A stretch of 64,000 nt of DNA, from positions 74,219,974 through 74,283,973 of the forward strand of contig CM051025.1 in the NCBI GenBank assembly GCA_027627225.1, in the 5' to 3' direction. The stretch's first letter is position 1, and every line of letters begins with the position of its first letter. The stretch is from Congeria kusceri. Taxonomy: Eukaryota; Mollusca; Bivalvia; Myida; Dreissenidae. Of the stretch, positions 1 through 11,848 are shown in pieces. The notes beneath the pieces are model-generated. The model had not been told where the DNA came from and searched no databases. It saw only the letters and a program-made list of their open reading frames with translations. A program made the translations under genes and the position numbers.

Positions 1-411
1 CTTTGCAATGCGTCGTTTTCCATCACATTTATATGAAATATACACTCAACACAAGATATAACCCACCAAATGAAAATGCTTGTATTTTCTTTATTTATCC
101 GAGTTTCAGCTGCGCCATGATAAACACGAAATGCTTTCGTTTTGTTCCCAATATTTTGGTATGGACACATGCGTGTATAACTCAAATAATCATAGCTGAC
201 ATTTCAAACTGAAATTCTTACAAATAAAGAAAATATTGCAGTTTTCATTTATGTCCCTTAGGTGCGTTATAACTTTTGTTGAGTGTATATTCTGCAAAAA
301 GCTCGAAATGCTCTGGCAGGTTGTGCTGGTAGCATTAGTTAGTGATAAAGTTAAACATTTTTCCAGCTTAAATGCTTTTTTGTCTTTGTAAAATGACATC
401 CTTTCTTTTAG

Positions 412-1173
412 AGCTCACTTTCTTACAAGAATACGAAAATCCATCGTATCGTAAAGGACTTTCTTATTCAAATGGGTGACGTCACAGTCGGAGACGGCAC
501 GGGCGGTAAGACGCAGAGGACGTCTAGACTAGACTGTAGATACTAGAATAGGACTTAACATCTGATAGATAGATCTGCATTATTTTCCAGACTTTGCAAA
601 GGCTTGGTGTCTAGATTCTTTAGAGTCTTTAAATTTACGCACGTTCATCTTGTCTTTCTTTATCTACACGATGGATTATATATTATAGTTCTATCACTGT
701 ACCACTTTGTCGTCCGTAGCGGGCATGTCAGAAGATCAAGATATATAATTTTTAATTTTCTATCTCCGAATATGGAACAATTACAAACCATGCAAGTAAA
801 ATATATATTCCAAACTTTATTCATGTTTGACTGTTGATCAACAAATCATTCATGCAATAACTGTCGCAAAAGTAATTTGATGGTCGGCAGTGAGGATGTA
901 TAAATTCTGGCTTAAACATTAATCGATTTTGAAGTGCTTATTCAACGCTATACATTATATTGTGGCATTTTGTTTGGTGATGGTGCCCAATCATAGTTTT
1001 AATTTTAAAAATCTTTCCCTTGGGGTAACAGGTGTTTTAATATAAATATTACTTTTAGCTATTGGTTGTCTTTGCAATATTCTTGATGTCATTCCTGTTG
1101 ATAATAATACTAATGCTAATACTAATACTAATACTAATACTAATACTAATACTACTACTAAAACTAATAATAA

Positions 1174-1204
<31 letters not shown>

Positions 1205-2073
1205 TTTTTTTTTTCATTATTTGATAATGTGTACCGAACAAATTGCAGAAATAAAGTCAAATAATCATCTATATATATTTAATGCAACAATAGGACGAAG
1301 CATATATGGGGACAAATTCGTCGATGAAAACTTCGTCCTAAGCCACCGAGCTGCCGGCATGGTTTCCATGGCAAACCACGGCAAGGACACGAACGGTTCT
1401 CAATTCTTCATCCTACTCAACAAGGCCAGATGGCTCGATGGCAAGCACGTTGTGTTCGGGAAGGTCGTAAAAGGCATGGTAAGAGGCAACACGTAGACCA
1501 ATAGCTGCATTCTGCTGCAGCCAATTGTTCACAGTAAAATGCGTAGTGACTTTATACATACACATGCGAAGCAGTAAATTTTGTAAACAATATCATATTA
1601 TGACTTTATGAAATTTCCAGGTGTATACACATATCATGTTATCACAAAAATATCTCATTTGTCATTGCCACGTATGAACATGGCGCTCAGGTATTCTGTT
1701 CTGTTCTGTTCATATAAATAGTCTCTGCTGACTTACAACAAAACATAACTACACTATTCTTTCATGTGGGGTTTCGTAGTCAGTTGCCAACTTCAATAAA
1801 ACTATGTCATAAATAGTACTTAAATTACATAAATAATATACGACATGGCGTCAGTTATAATGTCAATTGACTGATATCTACTATTCTTACACACCTTATT
1901 GATATGTTTACCAGGACGTTGTCCGCACGGTGGGTGACGTGCCGTCCGATCCAAACAACGCTGTTCCCAAGCACACCATCAAGATCATCGACTGCGGCGT
2001 TTCCGGTCTAGAACGGAAGTACGAGCTGACGCTGGACCAGGTCGACTCCGACGGCGACGTCTCTCAGAATTAA
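412..2073 (+). CDS. ER-type cyclophilin (peptidyl-prolyl cis-trans isomerase), last three exons; 5' part absent
   Basis: Three exons join in frame: 412-505, 1294-1478 and 1915-2073 (stop TAA). Introns obey GT/AG: acceptor cttttag at 411, donor gtaag at 506, acceptor aatag at 1293, donor gtaaga at 1479, acceptor ccag at 1914. The split glycine codon (505 + 1294-1295) rebuilds the family motif GDGTGGRSIYG. The 145 visible residues carry the cyclophilin fold signatures [28 protein letters not shown] and [12 protein letters not shown]. Active-site residues equivalent to human CypA R55, F60, Q63, Q111, F113, W121 and H126 are all present; M61 is Leu, and the usual QGGD is QMGD. The tail ([12 protein letters not shown]...IIDCG) resembles cyclophilin B, an ER folding enzyme, but no retention signal ends the protein (DVSQN). 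The first exon(s), with start codon and any signal peptide, lie upstream of this window or were not recognised. No lesion is seen, so a working gene is likely. Confidence 0.9.
1108..1205. repeat. Microsatellite (CTAATA/ACT)n followed by (AAT)n inside a cyclophilin intron
   Basis: A run of actaat and act units passes into pure ata/aat repeats and then a T-run. It ends about 90 bases before the acceptor at 1293. The antisense Leu/Val/Ile-rich open frame here is a product of the repeat. Confidence 0.9.
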
Positions 2074-2472
2074 ACATAATCAACATAGTTTTCATACTTT
2101 ATAAATTAATTATGCATTTTATTTTTCATGTATTTGCTTTTGGAACATTCTATTGCATGGAGTACGCTGAAAATTGTTTCATTTTTTTTGAAACCATGCA
2201 TTTATTTGTTGCTATTGCGTTGCAATGATTATTTCGTTTCAATTAAAAAAATACTGCTTTAACTTACAAACGTATGTAACCCGCGAGATTACTTAAACTG
2301 CTATATATTGTGACGATTATGTCCATTTTTTACCGTGGTATTCCCATCCTTTAGGTGTGCACAGGTAGATATAGCAACTGGATTACGTCTGATTACACGC
2401 ACTGTGATGCGTTAACAGAATTGCGTTTGTGACAATCATCTGTAATTAAGACACGATCATTGACTTGTATGA

Positions 2473-2498
2473 AATAAATACATTTTATACTAAATAAA
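2473..2498 (+). terminator. Candidate polyadenylation signals for the cyclophilin gene
   Basis: Two AATAAA hexamers (2473-2478 and 2493-2498) are the first canonical signals found about 400 bases after the stop codon. A variant ATTAAA near 2243 is an alternative. The region is AT-rich, so chance occurrence is possible. Confidence 0.3.
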
Positions 2499-4620
2499 AT
2501 ACATGTAGAATCAAATGGACTTGCTTTTATTCTTTCGAAATGGATCAGTGTTCGTGTTAAGCATTACACAACATATTTCAATGAATCGCTGTATAGAGAG
2601 TCGAAATGAGATAATTGGTCCGATATATAATATTGAATGTAACATGAAAACAACCACTAGATTATATGTCAAAGCAAGTTTTCAACGCCTAACGTTGAAT
2701 TAAACCGACACTAAACGTGTACGTGTACAGAATAAAACTACACACGGCGCGTTTGGTATTTTATGACAACGTCCTGCTCCAACGATAACTAAACCGTTTT
2801 CTTATGTAGAAAAAGCTCAATACGATTAGTTGTTGGTGTACATGTATTAGTTTCATTAACAGGGAATTATACAACCTGATTTCATATCCATTGTCTTTCC
2901 ATAAACCATAGTTCTCCACTCTGTTAAGGTGCTTAACATCATAATCACTTATACATATAAATAATATTATTACACATGTAATTGTAGCTTATTAATTGTC
3001 TTTAAAGATAACGAAGAAAAATGCGTGTAGTGAAAAATGCGTGTATTAAAACATGGTCATGGATGACTTAGAGATATGAAGGCATACTTGATTGTTCACA
3101 GAGTGACCGTTTTCATTGCGAGTTGTTTACATGTTACCAGTATTTGACAACAATACTTTAACCTTTAGATGTGTAGGTGTGGCTGGCTATATATGTTAAT
3201 AGTTTTAAACGACCGCTTGAAATAAAATAATAATTGCAGTTCTCCTTTTTCAAATACAGCAGTAAGGGAATATATCACACATGAATGGCTAATGGCATCG
3301 ACCTTGACATTTAAGTAAGTAATGGCTAAGATAGATAAAAAAACATTTTCTAATCAGACAAAACCAGTTTCAGACAAATCATAGTTTATCGAATTCTCAG
3401 TTGCCATGAAGATGTAATAGCTGAATGTCTTCGAGGCATGTATACACTGACAAAGCTTACGTAACTTAATAACTGACTACATATCTAGGAAAGGTCAATG
3501 CATTCCACACGTAAAGACAGACATAATAGTTTATTATCGTCTCACTTTTGTACATAAAACAAGGACAATAAATCACAGTATAAAAACATGACATGTATGT
3601 ACAAACCTACTTAGAATAGAGTTATAAGAGACGAACATTCTAAAATACATTTCAATACGACAACGTTAGTAAAATAGTAATGGTATGCTAAAATGAAAAT
3701 GTGTACGATCTTCAATGCAAAAATAAATAGTAATCTTAAGACAATTAAGCAAAACCATTGTAGTAAGTACACCAAATATATCTCTATGTACAGTATAAGA
3801 AATATCTACACTGTACGAGTTGTACTCAACAAATGAAATCATATATACAGATGGTTTCGGCGCCTTATTAAATTAAAAAGGCTACGTATAAAAAGGTAGC
3901 TGTTGTTCTCTGCATGTGTACTTAAAAAAAAAGAGCAAATTAGATTTGTCGTATACATGTAGTTGTTTTGCGTTGTTTTAACAATGGCCGAAGTAGTAAA
4001 AAAAACAACAAACAAAGATCTGCTGTTTGCTTATTTGCTTTATAAATTCGTTTTGCAATGGTCTGTTAATTGACTTAATGACTAGGAAAGGTAAACGTAT
4101 TGTAAACGTATAGAACGGTAGCTGTTGAACCAAACTTAGCTCATTAGTTCATTAGTGCTTACATCAGTTTGCATACAAGCACTTAATACGTCTATACCAG
4201 TGAATAGAAGAAAAGGCTGAAAACAGTATTAATGACCAACATTACACTGAGAGTCTTTACCACAAACGTATCTGTAATTGAATTTGTAACATTGACAACA
4301 ATTATACGGCACAGTATTTAAGTATAAAAAACAGGATATATCCAGATAGTATTGCTAAAAGATATTTAAATAGTGTTAGTTAAAGTATAATTCGTTCTTA
4401 AAGTAATACCTGCCAATCCTGTGCACTCAGTTTACGTTGCAATGATAAAAGAAGAAACGTGTCTGTATTGCATATAATCAACCTATCCCAATTTTAATAA
4501 GATTTCAATTTATTATTATTTGGTAATATTGTGACAAATTTAACTGATCTAGACATTAGATTGTCATTGTTCGATTGTTTGCACTATAAATATGGCACAT
4601 AATTGTTACACATATTTATG
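2499..4620. other. No gene recognised
   Basis: AT-rich intergenic sequence with stops in all frames and no protein similarity that I can recognise. Confidence 0.5.
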
Positions 4621-4763
4621 TATATTCCGACAACATTGACCTTGCACTCATTTGTTTCCGTGACATTGCGTAGACTTTCGTCGGTGTACTCGGGTATGCA
4701 TCGTCAACACGTGCTCGTGAGATAAAATTTACTCGGTATCTACGCATACACTTTTCGTCTGGA

Positions 4764-4835
4764 CCGATAGCCTAATGGTGGAGTGTTCGCCTACTGTTCA
4801 GAGGGTATGATGTTCAGATAAGCATTTCAATCGTG
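4764..4835 (+). repeat. tRNA-derived SINE-like fragment
   Basis: The sequence gatagcctaatggtggagtg, followed by gttcgcct and cagagggt, matches the A-box and anticodon-arm style of tRNA-headed SINEs common in bivalves. The B box downstream is degraded (gatgttcaga). It is not a functional tRNA because no cloverleaf can be closed. Confidence 0.4.
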
Positions 4836-5094
4836 TGTTGTTTTTTTTCAGGGCTAAAAAAGGATATTTACGTTGCAACTGTAATTGGTGTCCATTTGTT
4901 GTGAAACAACATATTTGCCTTTTAATATGTTTAATGTGTATGATACATCTCGTCTGTTTTGTTGTTTTTATGTTTCAAATATTATTAAATTTATTATTTT
5001 GTTGAAATAAATGAGTAAGCAATAAAGCGAAAAAAAGTGAAAATGCTCGCTAATAACCATTATACGCAAATTAAAAAAAAAGTTAAGACTGAGA

Positions 5095-5160
5095 AAGGAT
5101 TCGAACCCGCAACCACATGACCAGAAAGCTAATGCCTTAACCTCTTGACCATTGAATTAT
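5095..5160 (-). repeat. tRNA-Ser/Leu-like SINE head or tRNA pseudogene
   Basis: Read on the minus strand it has an A box tggtcaagaggttaaggc and a perfect B box ggttgcgggttcgaatcc, spaced as in a tRNA. The anticodon stem cannot be paired properly and there is no long variable arm. A SINE head or dead tRNA is therefore more likely than a working tRNA gene. Confidence 0.5.
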
Positions 5161-5303
5161 AGATCTTGACATGTATGCTAAATTAATTTAAACCCACATT
5201 TCGTATTTTAAACTGTAACGAGCGATCGCCTGCTTACATTTTTCCGATAAAAGGTTACCGAAACGAACGGAATATGCATGAGTGCCAGGTCAATGTTGTC
5301 GGA

Positions 5304-6980
5304 CTATATGATAGTTTACAACAAATACTATTGCGATTAGTGCTGTTTTGATACATTTTGACCTACCGTGACCCTGAAATAACATTGACCGTCACTGCTG
5401 ATGATCAATTTATAAGACAGTTGAGAGCATTAGTTATTCACATTAATGTTGGATTAAATACATATTTTTCAAGTTACTTAAGTGTAAGATGTAGTAGATC
5501 TAATTATATACGTGTCATTTTTCATTATTGCATATACATGAGATATAATATGCCAGGGTGGTGGGGTAATTTTGTATTTTCGTTACCATATCAACATTTA
5601 TTGTGTATTAACTTGCAATAATATGGCAACGTATATATTTGTTCACATTTGTATTTAATTATTTATTAACAATCCCTATTTGTACAATAAAAAAAATACT
5701 GTTGAAACCCGTTAAATTTACTATGTTTTGTTATTTCTTCACAGTTTGACCGTATAATGACCTAAACTTTGATAACAGCGTCACCAATGTTATTTACTGT
5801 AGGAGAAATCAGTTGTTACGTTTGACATAATATCTTTCTGCCACATATAGTATGATATAAATATATAACATGCAAATACTGAGCGAATAGTGGGGATTCA
5901 TAAGTACGGAGTTGACCTTGACCTTTGTATTTTTTATCTTTCCAAACAGTTTCAGCACTGACCGATAAACTTCAATATCTTCTAAGTATTTTGGTATACA
6001 TGTATAACACTGCTTGTCATTTTTTTATGCATACCTGACCCTAAATATGGCATATGCGCTACTTATACGAGCCCACGAGGCATTGGCATTGATAGTCGTA
6101 TTCGGAATTAAGACAAGTGTATTTTACGCCTGAGTTGTTTTAATGTCCACTCGGAAGAGCGGGTAGTAAAAAGTGTGGTCATTGGTTAATTCTGGCAGAT
6201 CCGTCGCAGTTGTGCACATCAGAACGACATATCAGATAATACAATTAAGAAATTAATACATTTCAGTATACATAATTTATGGATTTTGGTCGAATACTTA
6301 TACTTCTCAAGTAAGCTTGGGTCGAAGGAGGTACGAAGTTATAAGTAATATAGTATAGGGTTAATAGCATGAAGCTCATACACGTACTAAATCATTTGAT
6401 TGCTGGTTGACACATGATTGCTGGGTAATTATACTGTCGGTCGATTTGCGAGGTATTGAGTAGAGTTCCACGGCAAGGCTGAGGTTCCGTACCTGGTTCC
6501 ACGTGTAGATGTGAAGTCCTGAGTCGTGTATTCTTTATGTTAATATACATTAATTCAGGCAAATTGTACAGTTGCATCTAATCATTTAAGTAAGAAACAT
6601 TGTGTCACACTAAGCCATGTAGCTTGAGAAATATTAATATGTTGTTGTCTGCGTTATATTGCATGGGGTTACCAATAATATAACCCGAAGCTCGGTTAAA
6701 AACGTTACCAAATTGTTGGCGGCCACAGTTGGATATAGGACAACAGCTTGGTGTCCCGTACACAGGTCAAATTAATATGAACGAGAGCTAGATGTATTGT
6801 GTGTTTAGCTTAATAGTCTTAGGCTTCAGAACCAGAAATTGAGGTTTGAGAATGAAATATGGTATGTTCGGGGTCATGGCTTTACTTCATGGCACATTTT
6901 GATGATTCCTCGAAACTGAACGGATGCACAGAGAGAAAGAACGGGATTGTACCTGGCCGTGTTAGGCTGATCTGAGAAAG
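5304..6980. other. No gene recognised
   Basis: AT-rich sequence. Short open frames (for example 5358-5621) have no recognisable domain and no supporting splice structure. Confidence 0.5.
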
Positions 6981-7560
6981 GGTGATACACGCAAAGTAAT
7001 GACAGTAAATGTGATGGACATCTGTCACAAGAACAGGAAATGCAATCATTTAAAACTGCTATTCAGCAGTTTCATACTGATATTCGTGAGTGGAAACACG
7101 GGAACATAACAGAACGAAGCAGTTAAACTCAAATGGTCAACGAAAAGGTTTCCTTCCCTCAAAATGATACATTGGACACAATCAGCTGGTACCAAATAAG
7201 CGTCAGCAATTTTATGCACAAATCAGACCAGGTAAGGAGCCAGTACATGTGCATTGAAACCAAGGAGGTACTGTCAAGACAGCCACATTCAAAGAGGTAG
7301 AGACTATCGTAACGTAGACCCTGATTTTAATATATTGGGTATCCACGGACAAATGAATGCACTAGAAAGTTACCGATGTTTTGTTAGAGGGAAGTGTCAT
7401 GAATACCTGTCACATTGTATAAACTAGAGGCTACTATGAGAAGTATGTGTGTGACATGAACTATAAGAAAGTAGAATACCTCCTCAGGCTCTGTAAGAAA
7501 CCTAAGCACAAACAGGCAAGTATACGGTCAATAACAGTAATTATAGGTAGAAGGGCAACA
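6981..7560 (+). pseudogene. Possible relic of a retroelement gag region
   Basis: This segment is less AT-rich than its surroundings. Near 7300-7430 a broken plus-strand frame reads like a degraded zinc knuckle, CFVRGKCHEYLSHC (normally C-x2-C-x4-H-x4-C, with Arg in place of the second Cys). Basic stretches follow. Frames shift repeatedly, no protease or RT follows, and no LTRs were found. This is a weak call from pattern only; it could be unrelated sequence. Confidence 0.2.
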
Positions 7561-10340
7561 CATGTGCTGTGAGTATTGTTAGTGGCGGTGATACATATAG
7601 CAATTCTGACTGAAGAGCATGTGATTCAGATCCACAGATCCACAGATTGGTATAGGTGCATATGTTGCTAGCAGCACGTCTATAGCAGTGACATGATCTT
7701 GAGTTAAGGGGGGTGATTCAGAAATGTACGACACGCCAGACAGGGTACTAGCTTCCGAATCTGAAGATGTATCATTAAAAGACAGATTGAAGAAGAAATG
7801 AACGAAATAATGTAACCCTGCTAACGAAGTTGTATTCACTTAGAGATGACAGGGTTGGATCAGACACAAGATGAGTACAGGCAAGATGGGGGTTGACTAT
7901 GATTAGAAGGAATGTCAAGCGAAGTGGATACAAAAGTATGGAGTATTTGGTGAAGTGATGATGAATGGCTGTATTTGTAGGAAACAGTAGTTCCAATTTT
8001 GAGGTATCTACATGGAAGACATGATGAATGCTGTGTTTTCATCGCGGTTGTCATACAAATGGAGCACCATGAAAATATAACATGTGTGGAGACAATTATT
8101 ATTTGTTCTCATCACCATGTATTAGGCGGGTTTGTTGTGCTTTGTTATGAGTTGCTTATGTTTCACATAGGTACAGTGCGTTTGGTGTGTGTTGCAGACT
8201 TAATGTTTTGTGTTGGTAATAAATGAGTTTGTTTTTAATACTTGAGTTGTTTTAGGTATCAATAAGTATTGTTAAGTGGAATGATTAAATCGGAGGCGAT
8301 GGTATAAATGCGACAAATTTGCCCGTTTTACATACATTATATGGTTACAGGTAGCATTAACACCGATATTCATTTTAGAACAAACTTTGAAACCAGTATC
8401 ATCTAAATTATGTTACATTCATTATGCTGTTCCTTTATTTTGATTTAACCATTTATATTTTTTATATTTATCATCACTACATCTGATTGTTTAATATGTG
8501 AACTATAACTTTAAAACCTTTGTTTGGAATTTCTGGCGGCAAATATTCATTATAAAATGTCTTAAAATGCTCATTTTATTTTCATTTCATTTATTTTGTC
8601 TCTTCATATTTGTTTACACATTGAGAACAAGTTTTATTTTTTTTAGATCCAATGTCATCCTCCGCTCTTGCATTTTTTGACCTTATTGGCGATGTCAGTA
8701 AACATAAGTATTTTTGTATAATGTGTTCTATATTAAGGTTATATTTGAAAGAAACAAAATATGAGGATGTCTATTAAGTTTTATGCGTGTAGCCAAAGGC
8801 AAACATTAACAAATAAACGAGTCTGAAAACATTTTTCAATAATTCTATGCCGTTACTCTCCAGGGTGACGAGCCTTTTAAAGCAATATGCAGTTTCCTAT
8901 GTAATACCAATAAACTGTCGCCATTTCACGCGATGGTTCTATAAAAAGGTACAATCGGTCCATGAAAATTGTATTTATTGGTAAATTGTTACCACTGTAG
9001 ACATTCTCTTTCGCTTCACCTTTCGACATTGTGATTAATAAAACTAAGTTTAAGTTGAACATTTTGCAAGCAATAGAAACCATTTGTGTAAAATTTACAT
9101 GAATACAATATTCATTAAAAGAAATATTAGTGATGTTAGTTTTCATAATGAAATCTTGTTTGGATGATCTACATAGGCCTATGATATGAATATATCTTAA
9201 AGGTATGTATGAGTGATACGGTTAATAATCATATTATTAAACGGTGTGTAATGGTTTTTGATGTGTTGTTTTAGATTTGATTATTTCCTCATTGTGATTC
9301 TTGATTATGTTTGCTTTGGTTTTGTTTTTCGCTTTGTAACCTCCTTCTTATTTTTACATTTATTTACCAACGTTAAGTTTTTAAAAATGAAAAATATTGA
9401 ATATACTTCTGTTAACTCAAAAAAAAACAACACATTAAGTATTATAAATTTAAGACCATTCTTTTACAATGGCTATAGTTAATATTGTTAATATTTATAT
9501 TATCTTTAACCTAAATGATGTACATAACTTCAAACAGTAATTTGGTTATTACGATTAAATTAACACGTATAATTATGTTTGTTCGTTTATATAAACAATA
9601 CTTGCGATATAATGTAAATGTAAATAAATCTTTATCATAATAGAATCGATTTTGAAGGAATTTCAGATAGTTATGTGGATGCTTTTATACCTTGGTTAGA
9701 ACTGGAATCATTACTTCAATTCTCCAGCTCAAACTATGTCTAACTAACTAACTTTAAATACTTAACAATGAAACTGCTTGTTACTTATGAGCATTGGTTT
9801 TCTTGGGCTTACATTAAGGATAAAGTCTAAGGTATGTTCAAAAATGTTTGTAGTCGGCACTACTACGGTAGTTTTCTTTTGCTTTTTGTGAATTATTGGC
9901 TTGGAAATAGGGCGAACAAGATATACTCTATTCGCTCCATATGCACATTGTTGTGCATGTATTTATATACGACATATACGTATATTTCACAAACTCAGAA
10001 CATACTTGTATCTATTCAATTACCTATTCACCACAAATTTTCTTAACCCGGAACAAATAATATTAAAGCATTGTACGAACTTTCCGGACAACCCTCGTAC
10101 TGTTGAATATTAACAGAACTGCATGGAGGATATTTGTTGGTTTAGGTAGAATATCGATTTTAATTCACGAGTGATCATAGAAATGTATAATTTCACGAGT
10201 GGCTTTTGTTATAGGCTTTTTTCACATTGTTTTCATTTAATTGCTATCTACGTAGGATTTATTGGAAAATATCGCGGGACTCATTTGACAATTTTGATTA
10301 AGGCATCGTTGACGGTCCGTTTCATTTACTGTTTTAAATC
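7561..10340. other. No gene recognised
   Basis: Short frames only, none with a recognisable domain. A T/GT-rich part at 8090-8230 ends with AATAAA at about 8218. Confidence 0.45.
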
Positions 10341-10352
10341 GGGAACCAGTAT

Positions 10353-10393
10353 GAAACAGTGAAAATTATCACATTGGTAATTTTCACTGTTTC
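10353..10393. repeat. Perfect 16-bp inverted repeat (hairpin)
   Basis: Arms gaaacagtgaaaatta (10353-10368) and taattttcactgtttc (10378-10393) are exact reverse complements around a 9-base loop. A third aaacagtgaattac follows immediately. It may be the core of a small palindromic element. Confidence 0.8.
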
Positions 10394-11592
10394 AAACAGT
10401 GAATTACAAATTTTATTTTACTGATGTTTCCCTATAAATTATTGGAAAGTATAAAATAAATTGAAGTATTGTAGTTTGTTTTAATATTTCACTTTACCTA
10501 TTTTCATTCAAGTAAGAAAAATGTATGTTATTTCCTACATATACAGGTGCAAATTCCCAAGAACGTCCTGTCAGACAGGACTCGTTTACTAAATGTCGCA
10601 TCTTGGTGAGCTGTTCAAAAGCCTAGGGAACAGTTGTCTTTAATTGAAGTTTAATGTTATTTCGAAGAACATGATGATTGATTCGATGTAGCGTATAAAA
10701 CCTTTTTCATGTTGTAAAAGCGCCTACTTGTTGGAAAACGTGTAGTTAATATTTGTATACTCATTGGTATGTATTTAATTTAATTGTCTGAAAAATGGCG
10801 TTTGGTGCTAAACCGAATAATGCAAAAATAGTGTAGAGATACGTAAATAAAATTTTATCACAGGCAATGTTTTATATAATAAACCAGTCCAAGATTGGGT
10901 ACTGTTTAAAGGATACGTATGCGCAAATAAATTCCTTCTTTGTTACATATAAGTATTCAAAATTTGATCTCACTTTTCACCATGACCAAGCTACTTTCCA
11001 ATATATCACCATACATTGTTGGAAAGATGACATAACCTTTTGAAAAAACAGCATGTACAAAAATTCTATGTGTTGTAACTCAAAATATATACCTTAGAAA
11101 AAACACACGGTTTTCACGGGCATGGAGGCTGCCATTTTGCGCATGAATACATGGGCCAAAAGTTATGAAGCTGGGAACCACTAGACAAAAAGTAGTGCAC
11201 AAAACAGCCTTTTTCTTATTGCTTACATATATACCTTTAAACTGATACCAAAACATATCATTTAAACTGTATTTTACAAATTATATGCATCCTGCACTCA
11301 GCCACATGTGCTTAATATCTAACTGACCGCATGTAACCCTGAGGATGTGACTTCCGTTTTGGGGTAATTAGACCTTTACTACTGTTTAAATAACACCAAT
11401 ATATTTTTGTTTTAAATTACCAGATATATGCATAACTAGTCCATGATTCCAAGTGTCATGTCATAATGTAGCTTCAAATAATTAGAATCAGCAAAACAAA
11501 GAAACATAAACTTGACTAATTTATTTGCAAATGTAATCAGTCACCTTTATTTACCACTGCGTCTTGGCCATGTCGTTTGTTAATATTTAAGA
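10394..11592. other. No gene recognised
   Basis: Non-coding. The stretch 10900-11350 is somewhat richer in GC and may be an old interspersed repeat, but I cannot show a second copy in this window. Confidence 0.4.
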
Positions 11593-11848
11593 GGGTGTCG
11601 TGTGAAAACCGGGCTTAATGCATGTGCGTAAAGTGTCGTCCAGGATTAACCTGTGCCGTCCACACAGGCTAATCCGGGACGGCACTTTCCGCCTACAGTG
11701 GATTTATGTTTAGAAAAGACCTTCTTGAAACAGAAAATACCATAAAAGCGGAAAGTATCGTCCCGGATTAGCCTGTGCGGACTGCACAGGCTAATCCGAG
11801 ACGACACTTTACGCACATGCATTAATCTCGGTTTTCCCACAACACGCC
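11593..11848. mobile_element. Palindromic MITE (about 256 bp) with TIRs of about 95 bp, of a bivalve-abundant type
   Basis: The left arm 11593-11693 and the right arm 11758-11848 are inverted copies with few mismatches. Shared blocks include ttaatgcatgtgcgtaaagt, gtcgtcc and cacaggctaatccggg. Each arm holds a smaller palindrome (gcctgtg...cacaggc), so the transcript would fold into a long hairpin with side hairpins. The central spacer (about 64 bp) has no coding capacity. From memory, this sequence type is very abundant in Dreissena-like bivalve genomes. Confidence 0.85.

Larger units (their letters stand above)
4626..5303. mobile_element. Non-autonomous DNA-transposon-like element (about 680 bp) with 26-bp inverted ends and tRNA-like pieces inside
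   Basis: The left end 4626-4651 (TCCGACAACATTGACCT then TGCACTCAT) is matched by the reverse complement of 5278-5303 with one mismatch. The interior has no coding frame. It holds a plus-strand tRNA A-box-like stretch (near 4766-4790) and a minus-strand tRNA-like segment (5095-5160), suggesting that SINE fragments were captured or inserted. No clear target-site duplication was found; both flanks are TA-rich (tatat / ctatat). Confidence 0.6.

Noticed and set aside
991..1260. 89-codon minus-strand frame rich in Leu, Val and Ile
   Set aside because: It is a read-through of the trinucleotide/hexanucleotide microsatellite in the cyclophilin intron.
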